DNA of 38,239 nt. Source: Frankiales bacterium. Its GTDB lineage: Bacteria > Actinomycetota > Actinomycetes > Mycobacteriales > SCTD01. A model generated the notes under the pieces. That model saw only the letters and a list, made by a program, of their open reading frames with translations, searched no databases and was not told where the DNA came from. Location: positions 1 through 38,239 of the forward strand of contig JAODND010000022.1 of assembly GCA_025465465.1 (NCBI GenBank). The letters are read 5' to 3'. Positions 27,373 through 35,469 of this stretch are shown one piece after another (position 1 is the first letter of the stretch; each line of letters opens with the position of its first letter). Position numbers and translations under genes: made by a program.

Positions 27373-28542
27373 CTAGGGGTTGAGCAGGGCGCCGATCTCG
27401 AAGTGCATCGGGTCGGTGTAGGACCAGTCGCCGCCCCAGCGGAAGCCCCAGCGCTTGAAGATCTGCACGACACGCGGGTCCATGGTGCCCTTGGTGCCGC
27501 GACCGTTGGTCGCAGCGTCGAGATCGATCGCGATGCCCCAGGTGTGCAGCGAGATCCCGTGGGTCGGGTTGTGCTCGATGAACCGCGGGACGTAGCAGCC
27601 GTTGTAGGAGTGGATCGTCGACGCGAGGCCGGCGTTCTGCACCTCCTGCAGCGCCGCCCGCAGCTGCGGGATCATCAGCCGGTGGCACGTCACCGTGCCG
27701 AGGATGGGCACGGTCGCCGAGACGATGTTGGCACGCACCCAGGCTGCGTCCGGCTGGATCGTGCCGTCCGGGAAGTAGGTGTAGGAGAAGGCACCGAACG
27801 CCTTCGCGGCGCGGCTGCCGGTGAGGAAGGCGACCGGATTGGCTGCCGGCTGCGTCAGCAGGTCGACCTGGGCGCTCGCACCGGTGACGCGGCGGACGCG
27901 GGAGGCGAGTGACACCGGGTCGGCCTTGCCAGCGTTGAGCAGCACCGCCGTGGCGCCCTTGAGGCCGAGCTTGGCACCGGTGGCGGAGTCGACGACCAGA
28001 TCGGTATCCGGGATGCCGGTGGTGGCGAGGGCACCGAGGCGCAGCGTCAGCCACTGCGTCCCGCCGACCCGGACGTCCCTGCCGAGTGCCAGCCGCAGCG
28101 ACTTCGCGGCTGCGTGCGAGGCGATGACGCCGCCGTCGGCGACGGCCTGCCACACCGGCGTGGACTCGGCCGTGCCCCGCGCGGCGAAGCGCCGGAAGGT
28201 GGCCGGCGACACGCTGGCGACGTGGACGGCCTTGCCGTTGACCCGCACCGCGCCGGTCGAGAAGACGACGGCGCCCGGAGCCAGGATCGCGACGTCGTGC
28301 ACCTCCTTGGGCGTCATCGACTTCCTCACGGTGACGAGGATGTCGGGGCGCAGCCGCGGCGCCGTCAGGGCCGGCAGGGACACGGGCACCGCACTGCCGG
28401 CCGACCGGCCCGCGACGGCAGGCGCGTTCCCCTGCGCGACGATGGCCTGGTGGCCGGAGCTGCCGCTCTGGCACGCGGCGAGGGCAGCCAGGCAGGCCAG
28501 GGCTGCGGCTGTACGACGAAGCGGGCTGGCGTGCTGGGGCAC
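27373..28542 (-). CDS. Lipoprotein with C-terminal M15-type (VanY-like) D-Ala-D-Ala carboxypeptidase domain
   Basis: A 389-residue exported lipoprotein. After MPQHASPLRRT comes a hydrophobic stretch and a lipobox LAAC with the lipidated Cys24. Residues about 60-230 form a beta-rich domain that by eye resembles the extracytoplasmic core of MacB/FtsX-type permeases (VRVNGKAVHVASVSPATFRRF). The C-terminal domain has the M15 zinc motif SLHTWGIAIDLD (His333, Asp340) and DPMHFEI (His380), so it is probably a zinc peptidase trimming the peptidoglycan stem outside the membrane. GTG start with AGGAG eight bases upstream (plus-strand 28551-28555). It converges on groEL and diverges from the TPR-like gene. 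Confidence 0.85.
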   Translation of the reverse strand: MPQHASPLRRTAAALACLAALAACQSGSSGHQAIVAQGNAPAVAGRSAGSAVPVSLPALTAPRLRPDILVTVRKSMTPKEVHDVAILAPGAVVFSTGAVRVNGKAVHVASVSPATFRRFAARGTAESTPVWQAVADGGVIASHAAAKSLRLALGRDVRVGGTQWLTLRLGALATTGIPDTDLVVDSATGAKLGLKGATAVLLNAGKADPVSLASRVRRVTGASAQVDLLTQPAANPVAFLTGSRAAKAFGAFSYTYFPDGTIQPDAAWVRANIVSATVPILGTVTCHRLMIPQLRAALQEVQNAGLASTIHSYNGCYVPRFIEHNPTHGISLHTWGIAIDLDAATNGRGTKGTMDPRVVQIFKRWGFRWGGDWSYTDPMHFEIGALLNP

Positions 28543-28607
28543 CGCGAGGACTCCTGAGCTTGCTGCGACCGGGGGGCGTCACTGCTCCCAACGACCCGAA
28601 CCCGCTG

Positions 28608-28627
28608 TCGGTGACGCGGATCACCGA
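28608..28627. promoter_or_regulatory. Inverted repeat in the M15/TPR divergent promoter region
   Basis: TCGGTGA (28608-28614), six bases CGCGGA, TCACCGA (28621-28627): perfect 7-base arms with a 6-base centre, operator-like spacing. It lies 66 bases from the M15 start and 63 bases from the TPR-like start, so one regulator could act on both. Confidence 0.4.
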
Positions 28628-28676
28628 ATCGTACTGGTTCGCCCCCTTCTGTCCCGTCGGGTCAAGGACAAGCCGA

Positions 28677-28682
28677 TAACGT
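28677..28682 (+). promoter_or_regulatory. -10 box for the leaderless TPR-like gene
   Basis: TAACGT ends seven bases before the GTG at 28690. No ribosome binding site is visible (spacer CCTCGGC). Confidence 0.5.
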
Positions 28683-28689
28683 CCTCGGC

Positions 28690-29607
28690 GTGACCACCCC
28701 TGATCTCCCTTCGCTGCTGGCGAGCGGCGAGCACGCGGCGTTCCACGGCAAGCCGGCGGCCGCCGTCGGCGCCCTCGAGCAGGCCGTCGTCCTGGCCCAG
28801 GCTCACGGGCTCTCGGCGGAGATGTCGGCAGCGGCCTGGCTGCTGGGCGTGGCGCTCGGCGCAGGAGGCAGGTATGGCGGCGCGCTGACCGTGCTCGCCC
28901 CACTGGTCGACGCGGGCAGCGGGCAGGGCGCCGGGCCGGAGTCGCGGCTGTTCGCGTCGTTCGCGGGTTCGACGATCGCCAGCATCCACCGTCAGCTGGG
29001 CCGGCACGCGATCGCCCGGGAGTCCGACCTGGACGCGCTGGAGCTGTCCGGAGGCGCCGGGGAGGCGGCGTTCGATGCCCTGCTGGGGCTGGCGTCCGAC
29101 GCCGTGGGACTCGATGACGGTGACGAGGCGGTGGCCCGGCTCGCGCAGGCCGAGGCCGCCCTCCCCGGGAAGGGCGACGAGTGGTGGCGCCAGCGCGTCC
29201 GGCTCGGCTGGGGCCGGGCCGAGGTGGCCATGCTCGACGGGCGGGCCGAGGACGCCGAGGCGCACGCTTCCGAGGCCGTCCAGCGCGCCGAGGACAGCCG
29301 CGCCCCGCGGCACGTCTCGAAGGGGCTGCTGCTGCTGGGGCTCGCCCAGGTCTCGCACGGCTCCGCCGAGGCGGCGGTGTCGCTGCGGCGGTCCGCGACC
29401 TTCGCGGAGTCGCTCGGGTGCCTGCCGCTGGTGTGGCCGTCGCGGGCGCTGCTCGGGGCTCTGGTGGCCGAGGACGACCCGGCGGAGAGCTCCAAGAGCC
29501 TCGCCGCGGCGCGCTCAGCGGTGCTCGCGATCGCCGGCGACCTGCCCCCTGGAGTCCGGGCGGAGTGGCTCGCCCGACAGGACATCAATGCCCTGCTCGA
29601 GGGCTAG
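28690..29607 (+). CDS. Helical TPR-like protein of unknown function
   Basis: A 305-residue, Ala/Leu/Glu-rich soluble protein, almost entirely helical. Repeating helix pairs of about 34-40 residues (AAVGALEQAVVLAQAHGL; AEAHASEAVQRAEDS; GLLLLGLAQVSHGSAEAAVSL) suggest tetratricopeptide-type repeats, so a protein-protein interaction role is likely. There is no signal peptide, membrane segment or catalytic motif. It starts leaderless, diverges from the M15 lipoprotein, and is followed by a hairpin before the kinase-like gene, so it may be a separate unit. I cannot assign a function. Confidence 0.8.
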   Translation: MTTPDLPSLLASGEHAAFHGKPAAAVGALEQAVVLAQAHGLSAEMSAAAWLLGVALGAGGRYGGALTVLAPLVDAGSGQGAGPESRLFASFAGSTIASIHRQLGRHAIARESDLDALELSGGAGEAAFDALLGLASDAVGLDDGDEAVARLAQAEAALPGKGDEWWRQRVRLGWGRAEVAMLDGRAEDAEAHASEAVQRAEDSRAPRHVSKGLLLLGLAQVSHGSAEAAVSLRRSATFAESLGCLPLVWPSRALLGALVAEDDPAESSKSLAAARSAVLAIAGDLPPGVRAEWLARQDINALLEG

Positions 29608-29617
29608 CAGCGTGTTC

Positions 29618-29655
29618 ACCCGCCCAGGGGACCCCCGTCACCCGTCCGGGCGGGT
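29618..29655 (+). terminator. Hairpin after the TPR-like gene
   Basis: ACCCGCCC (29618-29625) pairs perfectly with GGGCGGGT (29648-29655). A surrounding imperfect pair (GGGACC near 29628 and GGTCCC at 29666-29671) could compete. There is no T-run. Confidence 0.45.
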
Positions 29656-29714
29656 CATCCTGGGTGGTCCCTTAGTGCCAGACGTGCGCTCGACGCTCAC
29701 GTCCGGGAGGATTC

Positions 29715-30638
29715 GTGCCGAAGAAGACCTCACACGCACCGAGGCGTGAGAGGAGTGCTGTGACCGTGTCCGGACCGTCGACCCCCGTCGTGACGGAGCC
29801 GGTTGCCGTCCTGGCGACGGTCGCCGCCCTGCTGGCCGACGGTCACGACCTGCCGGAGGCCCTCGAGGTGCTCCTGTCCGGGCTCGCCCTGCGAGGCGTC
29901 GCCCTCCGATCGGCCGCGGGCGACCTGCTCGCCACCGCCGGTGACGTGCTGCGCGACTCGACAGCCCCAGTGCTCGAGGTCGCCGTGCCCCTCCGCGACG
30001 GCCTCCCGGGGACGTTGACCGTCCTCGGCGCCCGTCCGTCACAGCTGCTCGTGGTGCGCACCTGCGCCAGCATCCTCGGCCTCGCCCTCGCTCCGGTCGC
30101 GAGTGCGGCCCTGCTCGACGCGGCGGAGGCCGAGCGCGACGCCATCGCCGACGGCCTCCACGACGGGCCCGTCCAGGCGCTCGTCGTTGCCCGGCTGGCC
30201 GCCGACGCCGCCGTCCGCGGAGGCGATGTCCCGGCCGCCCGGGACGCGACCCAGGCGGCTCTCGTCGAGCTCCGTCGGGCGCTCTGGCAGATCCGCCCGC
30301 GCGGGTCCGACGGGGTCCTGGAGGCGTTGCAGCAGCTGTCCGTCCAGCGGGTCGACGCGGGGATCCCAGCTCTCGGTCTCGTCGTCGAGCCCGAAGCGGT
30401 CCTGACCGGCAGGGCGGGTTCGCTCGCCTATCAGGTCGTCCAGGCCGCAGCGGGTTCCGACTGCCGCGTGGCCGTCCGGAGCGACGGCCCGTCCGTCGTC
30501 GTCGACGTCGACGGCGGCACCCTCAGCACCCCCGAGCTGTGGTCCGCCCGGGCCCGCGCCCTCGGGGGCGACCTCTATGCGTCTGCGGGCCGGATCCGGC
30601 TCGTTCTCCCCCTCACCACCGCAAGGACTGCGACATGA
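29715..30638 (+). CDS. Degenerate histidine kinase (HisKA_3 dimerisation domain, ATP-binding motifs lost)
   Basis: A 307-residue cytoplasmic protein. Residues about 25-130 look like a GAF-type sensor (VAALLADGHDLPEALEVLLSG, then VAVPLRDGLPGTLTVLG). The NarL-family kinase H-box is intact: RDAIADGLHDGPVQALVVARL, with His149 and the HDxxxQ pattern needed for kinase and phosphatase chemistry. The following ATPase domain is shortened. Where the N-box (EALTN...KHA) belongs it reads YQVVQAAAGSDCRVAV, and only VDVDGG remains of the G-box, with no GxGL lid. It probably cannot bind ATP normally and may act as a phosphatase or binding partner. GTG 29715 follows GGGAGG (29705-29710); GTG 29760 after GGAG is an equally possible start. 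It overlaps the regulator gene by ATGA. Confidence 0.8.
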   Translation: MPKKTSHAPRRERSAVTVSGPSTPVVTEPVAVLATVAALLADGHDLPEALEVLLSGLALRGVALRSAAGDLLATAGDVLRDSTAPVLEVAVPLRDGLPGTLTVLGARPSQLLVVRTCASILGLALAPVASAALLDAAEAERDAIADGLHDGPVQALVVARLAADAAVRGGDVPAARDATQAALVELRRALWQIRPRGSDGVLEALQQLSVQRVDAGIPALGLVVEPEAVLTGRAGSLAYQVVQAAAGSDCRVAVRSDGPSVVVDVDGGTLSTPELWSARARALGGDLYASAGRIRLVLPLTTARTAT

Positions 30639-31264
30639 CGACCGTTCTCATCTGTGACGACCACCGGATCGTGCGGGAGGGCCTTCGGCAGTTCGTTGCC
30701 GGCGTCCCAGGCGTGGACAAGGTCGAGACCGCCGCGTCCGGGGAGGAGGTCCTCGCCCGCTACCCGCACGAGCATCCCGACCTCGTGCTGATGGACGTCC
30801 GGATGCCCGGCCTCGGTGGCCTCGAGGCGACCCGTCGCCTGGTCGCGCAGTTCCCGGAGGCCAAGGTCATCATGCTGACCGCGGCCGACGACCGGGACCA
30901 GGTCGCGGCTGCGGTGTCGAGCGGTGCCCGCGGCTATCTCCTCAAGGACGTCTCCCACGAGGAGCTGTGCGCCGCCGTCGCCCACGCCCTCGACGGCATC
31001 GACCTGGTCGAGCCCACGTTGCGGCGCGCCCTCGCGACCCGCGAGACGGTCCGCAGCGCACCACCCCAGGCCCAGCTCACCGAGCGCGAGCTGCAGGTCC
31101 TCACCGGCATGTCCCAGGGCAAGAGCAACAGCGCCATCGGCCGGGAGCTCTACCTGTCCGAGGACACCGTGAAGACGCACGCCCGCCGGCTGTTCCGCAA
31201 GCTCGGCGTCAACGACCGCGCCCAGGCGGTCGCCCTCGGCTTCCGTCGGGGTCTCGTCACCTGA
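30635..31264 (+). CDS. BldM-like NarL/LuxR family response regulator
   Basis: A 209-residue response regulator. The receiver domain (1-120) has Asp8/Asp9, phospho-acceptor Asp54 in LMDVRMPGLGG, Thr82 and Lys104, all the phosphorylation residues. The LuxR-type helix-turn-helix (about 145-205) reads LTERELQVLTGMSQGKSNSAIG and LYLSEDTVKTHARRLFRKL. The C terminus AQAVALGFRRGLV and the whole DNA-binding domain closely resemble Streptomyces BldM, a regulator of development that also lies between groES-groEL1 and guaB. The match is from memory of the BldM sequence. BldM is considered an orphan regulator; here the gene overlaps a kinase-like gene by ATGA. Confidence 0.88.
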   Translation: MTTVLICDDHRIVREGLRQFVAGVPGVDKVETAASGEEVLARYPHEHPDLVLMDVRMPGLGGLEATRRLVAQFPEAKVIMLTAADDRDQVAAAVSSGARGYLLKDVSHEELCAAVAHALDGIDLVEPTLRRALATRETVRSAPPQAQLTERELQVLTGMSQGKSNSAIGRELYLSEDTVKTHARRLFRKLGVNDRAQAVALGFRRGLVT

Positions 31265-31298
31265 GCTCTCCCGTACCAGCCTTCCCTGGTTGATCCAC

Positions 31299-31345
31299 GG
31301 AGAGTCCCCTCACTCTGACGGCCCTCGGGAGTGCTGAGACTCTCC
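31299..31345 (+). terminator. Long imperfect hairpin between the regulator and guaB
   Basis: GGAGAGTC (31299-31306) pairs with GACTCTCC (31338-31345), enclosing CACTC (31311-31315) / GAGTG (31329-31333). It lies 35 bases after the regulator stop and before the probable guaB promoter, so it most likely ends the kinase/regulator transcript. There is no T-run. Confidence 0.5.
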
Positions 31346-31380
31346 GTCGATCATGAACGGGGGCGGGGCGGCAAGGGGAC

Positions 31381-31386
31381 TACGAT
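31381..31386 (+). promoter_or_regulatory. Possible guaB -10 box
   Basis: TACGAT fits the TANNNT pattern and would start a guaB leader of about 30 bases. No good -35 box was found in the G-rich upstream bases. Confidence 0.35.
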
Positions 31387-31421
31387 GGGTTGCTTCCTCC
31401 GCAACGCTGGGAGCAGCGCAC

Positions 31422-34079
31422 ATGGACCCTGTCAGCTCTGGTCACGCAGACGACACCTACGGGGGCCTGATCGCGCCCATCGGGCTCACCTTCGACGACG
31501 TGCTGCTCCTGCCGGGGCTCTCCGACGTCAACCCCGCTGAGGCGCTCACCCGGACCAGGCTGTCCAAGCGCATCGAGCTCAACGTCCCGCTGCTGTCGAG
31601 CGCGATGGACACCGTGACCGAGGCCCGGATGGCGATCGCGATGGCGCGCCAGGGCGGCATCGGCGTGCTGCACCGCAACCTGTCCGTCGAGGACCAGGCG
31701 GCGCAGGTCGACCTCGTGAAGCGGTCGGAGGCCGGGATGGTCACCAACCCGGTGACCTGCTCCCCGGACGACACCCTCGCCGACGTCGACCGGCTGTGCG
31801 GCCGCTATCGGATCAGCGGCGCCCCCGTCGTCGACGCCGAGGGCGTGCTGCTGGGCATCGTCACCAACCGCGACATCCGGTTCGAGGCCAACCTCCAGCG
31901 CCCTGTCCGCGAGGTCATGACGCCCATGCCACTCATCACCGCACCGGTCGGGGTGAGCAACGAGGACGCGTTGGGTCTGCTGTCGTCCAACAAGGTGGAG
32001 AAGCTCCCGATCGTCGACGACGCCGGCAAGCTCAAGGGCCTCATCACCGTCAAGGACTTCGTCAAGAAGGACCAGTACCCGCTGGCCACCAAGGACTCCG
32101 ACGGCCGGCTGCGCGTCGCGGCGGCGATCGGCTTCCACGGCGACGCCTTCAAGCGGGCGATGGCGCTCGTCGAGGCCGGCGTCGACGCGATCGTCGTCGA
32201 CGTGGCCCAGGGCCACGGCACCGGCGTCCTCGACATGATCAAGCAGCTGAAGGCAGACGCCTCCGCCAAGCACGTCGACATCATCGGCGGCAACGTCGCC
32301 ACACGGGTTGGAGCCCAGACCCTCGTCCACGCCGGTGCCGACGGTGTCAAGGTCGGGGTGGGACCCGGCTGCTTCAGTGCGGGCACCCGCATCCTCATGG
32401 CCGACGGCAGCTACAAGGACATCGAGAAGATCGTTGCGGGCGATCGGGTCATCACCGGTGACGGCCTGCCCACAACGGTGGTCAAGGCGTGGTGCACGGG
32501 CGTACGTGAGGTCGTGGCGGTGCGCCACACGACGTCAGGGGTCGAGACGTACGCAACTCCTGACCACCGCTTCCTCACCGGTGACCTCAGCACCGTGAGC
32601 GCCGCCACCGTGGCTTCGAAGGGCTACGTGCAGGTCCTCGAGCGAGCCACCCGCATCGGATCAAGCAAGATCGACTGGCGGGAGATCGGCTCGGTCGGGC
32701 GCGAGGCCCTCCTGTTCCCACGGGAGATCTTCTTCGAGTTGCCGGAACGCGTGCGCATAGACCTCCGTGACGTCGCGGTGCGCGAGAGCAAGCTGGCCCG
32801 CTACAACGTCGTCGTCGAGGAGAGCGAGGACCTCGGCTACCTGCTCGGATACTTCCTTGGCGACGGTCACGCGTTCCTCAACAACAACGGTCGCACCGAC
32901 ATCGGTCGCGTGAGCTTTTACGTCGGACTGCATGAGCCGCAAGTTCGCGACCGCCTGCTGCGGGCTGCCGAGAAGGTGACGGGTGTCAGGCCGACGCTGG
33001 GGGACGAGAAGAACGGCGTCCAGCACATCCACCTCTACTCCCTGCAGTGGGCCAGGCTGCTGGCTCGGTGCGGCAAAAAGGCGGACAAGCACCTGCCGGC
33101 CGACTGGCTCTGCTCTGACCCGGCCTACCTTCGTGGTCTGCTCCAGGGCCTCATCGACTCCGACGGCCACGTCGACGAGGGCGGCCGGCTCTGCTTCCGC
33201 AACACCAGCAGGGCACTGTCTGAGCTCTACGGCGTCCTGTGCTTCCTGGTCCACGGCAGTCTGCCGAACGTCGTGCGTGAGGCTCCCACTGCCGGCGGGC
33301 TCGTCAATGTTGACGTGGCGAACTGCCTTCCGTCGTACAAGAGCCGGCTGAACAAGACGCACGAGAAGCGTCAGATGCCCGAGTACAGCGTGGTGAAGTT
33401 GCTGGACGTCCGCGAGACCGGGTTGTCCCTGCCGGTCTATGACATCGAGGTCGAGGCGGAGTCACACAGCTTCATCGCCGACAACGCGATCGTCCACAAC
33501 AGCATCTGCACCACCCGGGTCGTCGCTGGCGTGGGTGTGCCGCAGGTGACGGCCATCTACGAGGCCGCGCAGGCATGCAAGGCGGCCGGCGTCCCGGTCA
33601 TCGGCGACGGTGGGCTGCAGTACTCCGGTGACATCGCCAAGGCGCTCGTCGCCGGTGCCGACACCGTGATGCTCGGCAGCCTGCTCGCCGGTGTCGAGGA
33701 GTCACCGGGCGAGCTCGTGTTCACCAATGGCAAGCAGTTCAAGACCTATCGCGGCATGGGCAGCCTCGGCGCGATGAGCAGCCGCGGCGAGCAGAAGTCC
33801 TACAGCAAGGACCGCTACAGCCAGGCCGATGTCAACAGCGACGACAAGCTCATCGCCGAGGGCGTCGAGGGTCAGGTGCCCTACCGTGGCCCGTTGTCGG
33901 CGGTCGCCCACCAGCTCGTCGGAGGTCTGCGTCAGTCGATGTACTACGTCGGCGCCGCGACCATCCCCGAGCTGCAGGAGAAGGGCCGGTTTGTCCGCAT
34001 CACCGCCGCCGGTCTGAAGGAGTCGCACCCGCACGACATCCAGATGACCGTCGAAGCGCCCAACTACAGCGGGAGCTGA
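31422..34079 (+). CDS. guaB: IMP dehydrogenase with in-frame intein
   Basis: IMPDH oxidises IMP to XMP with NAD+, the rate-limiting step to GMP. The 885-residue precursor comprises a 508-residue enzyme and a 377-residue intein (residues 317-693). Enzyme features: [30 protein letters not shown], a CBS-domain pair (about 110-225), [15 protein letters not shown], then GPG, the intein, SICTTR with the catalytic Cys (precursor 696, mature 319), [15 protein letters not shown] and the flap ending YRGMGS. The insertion lies between the Gly and Ser of the active-site loop, so the enzyme should be inactive until splicing. ATG 31422 gives a normal N terminus; an earlier in-frame ATG at 31353 adds 23 unlikely residues. 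guaB3 follows after four bases. Confidence 0.97.
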   Translation: MDPVSSGHADDTYGGLIAPIGLTFDDVLLLPGLSDVNPAEALTRTRLSKRIELNVPLLSSAMDTVTEARMAIAMARQGGIGVLHRNLSVEDQAAQVDLVKRSEAGMVTNPVTCSPDDTLADVDRLCGRYRISGAPVVDAEGVLLGIVTNRDIRFEANLQRPVREVMTPMPLITAPVGVSNEDALGLLSSNKVEKLPIVDDAGKLKGLITVKDFVKKDQYPLATKDSDGRLRVAAAIGFHGDAFKRAMALVEAGVDAIVVDVAQGHGTGVLDMIKQLKADASAKHVDIIGGNVATRVGAQTLVHAGADGVKVGVGPGCFSAGTRILMADGSYKDIEKIVAGDRVITGDGLPTTVVKAWCTGVREVVAVRHTTSGVETYATPDHRFLTGDLSTVSAATVASKGYVQVLERATRIGSSKIDWREIGSVGREALLFPREIFFELPERVRIDLRDVAVRESKLARYNVVVEESEDLGYLLGYFLGDGHAFLNNNGRTDIGRVSFYVGLHEPQVRDRLLRAAEKVTGVRPTLGDEKNGVQHIHLYSLQWARLLARCGKKADKHLPADWLCSDPAYLRGLLQGLIDSDGHVDEGGRLCFRNTSRALSELYGVLCFLVHGSLPNVVREAPTAGGLVNVDVANCLPSYKSRLNKTHEKRQMPEYSVVKLLDVRETGLSLPVYDIEVEAESHSFIADNAIVHNSICTTRVVAGVGVPQVTAIYEAAQACKAAGVPVIGDGGLQYSGDIAKALVAGADTVMLGSLLAGVEESPGELVFTNGKQFKTYRGMGSLGAMSSRGEQKSYSKDRYSQADVNSDDKLIAEGVEGQVPYRGPLSAVAHQLVGGLRQSMYYVGAATIPELQEKGRFVRITAAGLKESHPHDIQMTVEAPNYSGS
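32370..33500 (+). other. LAGLIDADG-type intein in guaB
   Basis: A 377-residue class 1 intein. It starts with Cys1 in block A ([14 protein letters not shown]). Block B is TPDH (Thr63, His66). The homing endonuclease has two LAGLIDADG helices, [12 protein letters not shown] (155-166) and [13 protein letters not shown] (254-266), with acidic residues Asp165 and Asp265 expected at the active site. Blocks F and G are [21 protein letters not shown], ending in His376-Asn377, and the first extein residue is Ser. All residues needed for splicing and for DNA cleavage appear present. The intein uses several AT-ending codons that are rare around it (ttt, ata, gtt), consistent with transfer. Confidence 0.95.
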
Positions 34080-34083
34080 ACAG

Positions 34084-35253
34084 ATGGCGGATGTCGAGAT
34101 CGGCATCGGGAAGTCCGGCCGTCGTGCCTACGGGTTCGACGACATCGCGATCGTCCCGTCGCGTCGCACCCGCGACCCCGAGGACGTCAGCCTCGCCTGG
34201 GAGATCGACGCCTACCGCTTCGAGCTGCCGCTGATGGCCTCGCCGATGGACGGCGTCATGTCGCCGGACACGGTGGTGGCCCTCGGCAAGCTCGGTGGGC
34301 TCGGGGTCCTTGACCTGGAGGGCGTCTGGACCAGGTACGACGACCCGGAGCCGCTGCTCCTCGAGATCTCCGAGCTGCCCGCGGAGCGTGCCGTCGACCG
34401 GATGCGCGAGATCTATGCCGAGCCCATCAAGGCCGATCTCCTCACCGCGCGGGTCAAGCAGATCCGCGACTCCGGCGTGACGGTGGCCGCCAGCCTCACG
34501 CCGCAGCGGACTGTCCAGTTTGCGCAGACCGTCATCGATGCCGGCGTCGACCTGTTCGTCATCCAGGGCACTGTCGTCAGCGCGGAGCACGTCTCCACCC
34601 GCAGCGAGCCGCTGAACCTCAAGCGGTTCATCGCGGAGCTCGACGTCCCTGTCATCGTCGGTGGCTGTGCGACGTACCAGTCTGCCCTGCACCTCATGCG
34701 CACCGGAGCTGCCGGCATCCTCGTGGGGGTCGGTCCGGGGCAGGCCAACACGACCCGCGCGATCCTCGGGCTGGGCGTGCCGATGGCCACCTCGATCGCC
34801 GACGCCGCGGGTGCGCGTCGTGACTACCTCGACGAGTCGGGTGGCCGCTATGTGCACGTCATCGCCGACGGCGGCATGAAGACCGGCGGCGACGTGGCCA
34901 AGGCGATCGCCATGGGCGCCGACGCGGTCATGATGGGCAGCGGTCTCGCGAAGGCGGCCGAGGCGCCGGGCCGCGGCTGGCACTGGGGTCACGCCAGTCA
35001 CCATCCCGTGCTGCCGCGCGGCACCCGGGTGCGCACCGAGCCGGTCGGGACCCTCGAGGAGATCCTGGTCGGTCCGGCCAAGACCGATGACGGCGCCACG
35101 AACATCTTCGGTGGCCTGCGCCGGGCGATGGCGATGACCGGTTACAGCTCCATCAAGGAGTTCCAGAAGGTCGAGGTGATGGTCGCTCCGGCGATGCAGA
35201 CCGAGGGCAAGGACCTCCAGCGCGCGCAGGGGCTGGGCACCTTCTCGCGCTGA
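34084..35253 (+). CDS. guaB3: GuaB3 family IMP dehydrogenase-related protein
   Basis: A 389-residue (beta/alpha)8-barrel protein of the actinobacterial GuaB3 family. It shares the IMPDH start (YGFDDIAIVPSRRTRDPEDVSLAWEID) and LMASPMDGVMS, the phosphate-binding segment and DGGMKTGGDVAKAIAMGADAVMMGS. It lacks CBS domains, and the loop that carries the catalytic Cys in IMPDH reads GPGQANTTR, so classic IMPDH chemistry is not expected. Some cyanobacterial GuaB3 proteins have been reported to have GMP reductase activity; whether this one does is open. ATG 34084 has GGGAG (34071-34075) upstream. It is co-transcribed with guaB. Confidence 0.92.
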   Translation: MADVEIGIGKSGRRAYGFDDIAIVPSRRTRDPEDVSLAWEIDAYRFELPLMASPMDGVMSPDTVVALGKLGGLGVLDLEGVWTRYDDPEPLLLEISELPAERAVDRMREIYAEPIKADLLTARVKQIRDSGVTVAASLTPQRTVQFAQTVIDAGVDLFVIQGTVVSAEHVSTRSEPLNLKRFIAELDVPVIVGGCATYQSALHLMRTGAAGILVGVGPGQANTTRAILGLGVPMATSIADAAGARRDYLDESGGRYVHVIADGGMKTGGDVAKAIAMGADAVMMGSGLAKAAEAPGRGWHWGHASHHPVLPRGTRVRTEPVGTLEEILVGPAKTDDGATNIFGGLRRAMAMTGYSSIKEFQKVEVMVAPAMQTEGKDLQRAQGLGTFSR

Positions 35254-35439
35254 GCCGTTGTCGGCTGGCTGACATCTCCCTTCCGTCCGGCAACCAACTG
35301 TGCGCCAATGTCGGCGGGGGCGCTGCGGGGACGGGTGCTCCCAGGTGGGCGGTCGGTCGGAAGGCCGCGCCTGCCACCTCGGAGGCGCCGCACCGGAGCA
35401 CGGGTGAGGCGCCTTCGATGGTGGCCCGGTCAGCCCGGG

Positions 35440-35457
35440 AGCGGGTCTCGACCCGCT
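35440..35457. promoter_or_regulatory. Perfect inverted repeat abutting the guaA -10 box
   Basis: AGCGGGT (35440-35446), CTCG, ACCCGCT (35451-35457). The right arm overlaps the first base of the guaA -10 box TAGGCT. This position suits an operator; as RNA it would lie upstream of the leaderless start and not be transcribed from this promoter. Alternatively it is the 3' hairpin of the guaB-guaB3 transcript. Confidence 0.45.
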
Positions 35458-35462
35458 AGGCT
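35457..35462 (+). promoter_or_regulatory. -10 box for a leaderless guaA transcript
   Basis: TAGGCT ends seven bases before the guaA GTG at 35470, with no usable Shine-Dalgarno sequence. The 216-base gap between guaB3 and guaA holds this box and the inverted repeat but no other clear feature. Confidence 0.5.
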
Positions 35463-35469
35463 TGCCGAG

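Noticed and set aside
35343..35379. Terminator after guaB3 from AGGTGG / CCACCT
   Set aside because: The arms match for only six bases with a 25-base interior and no T-run, which is too weak in a GC-rich gap.
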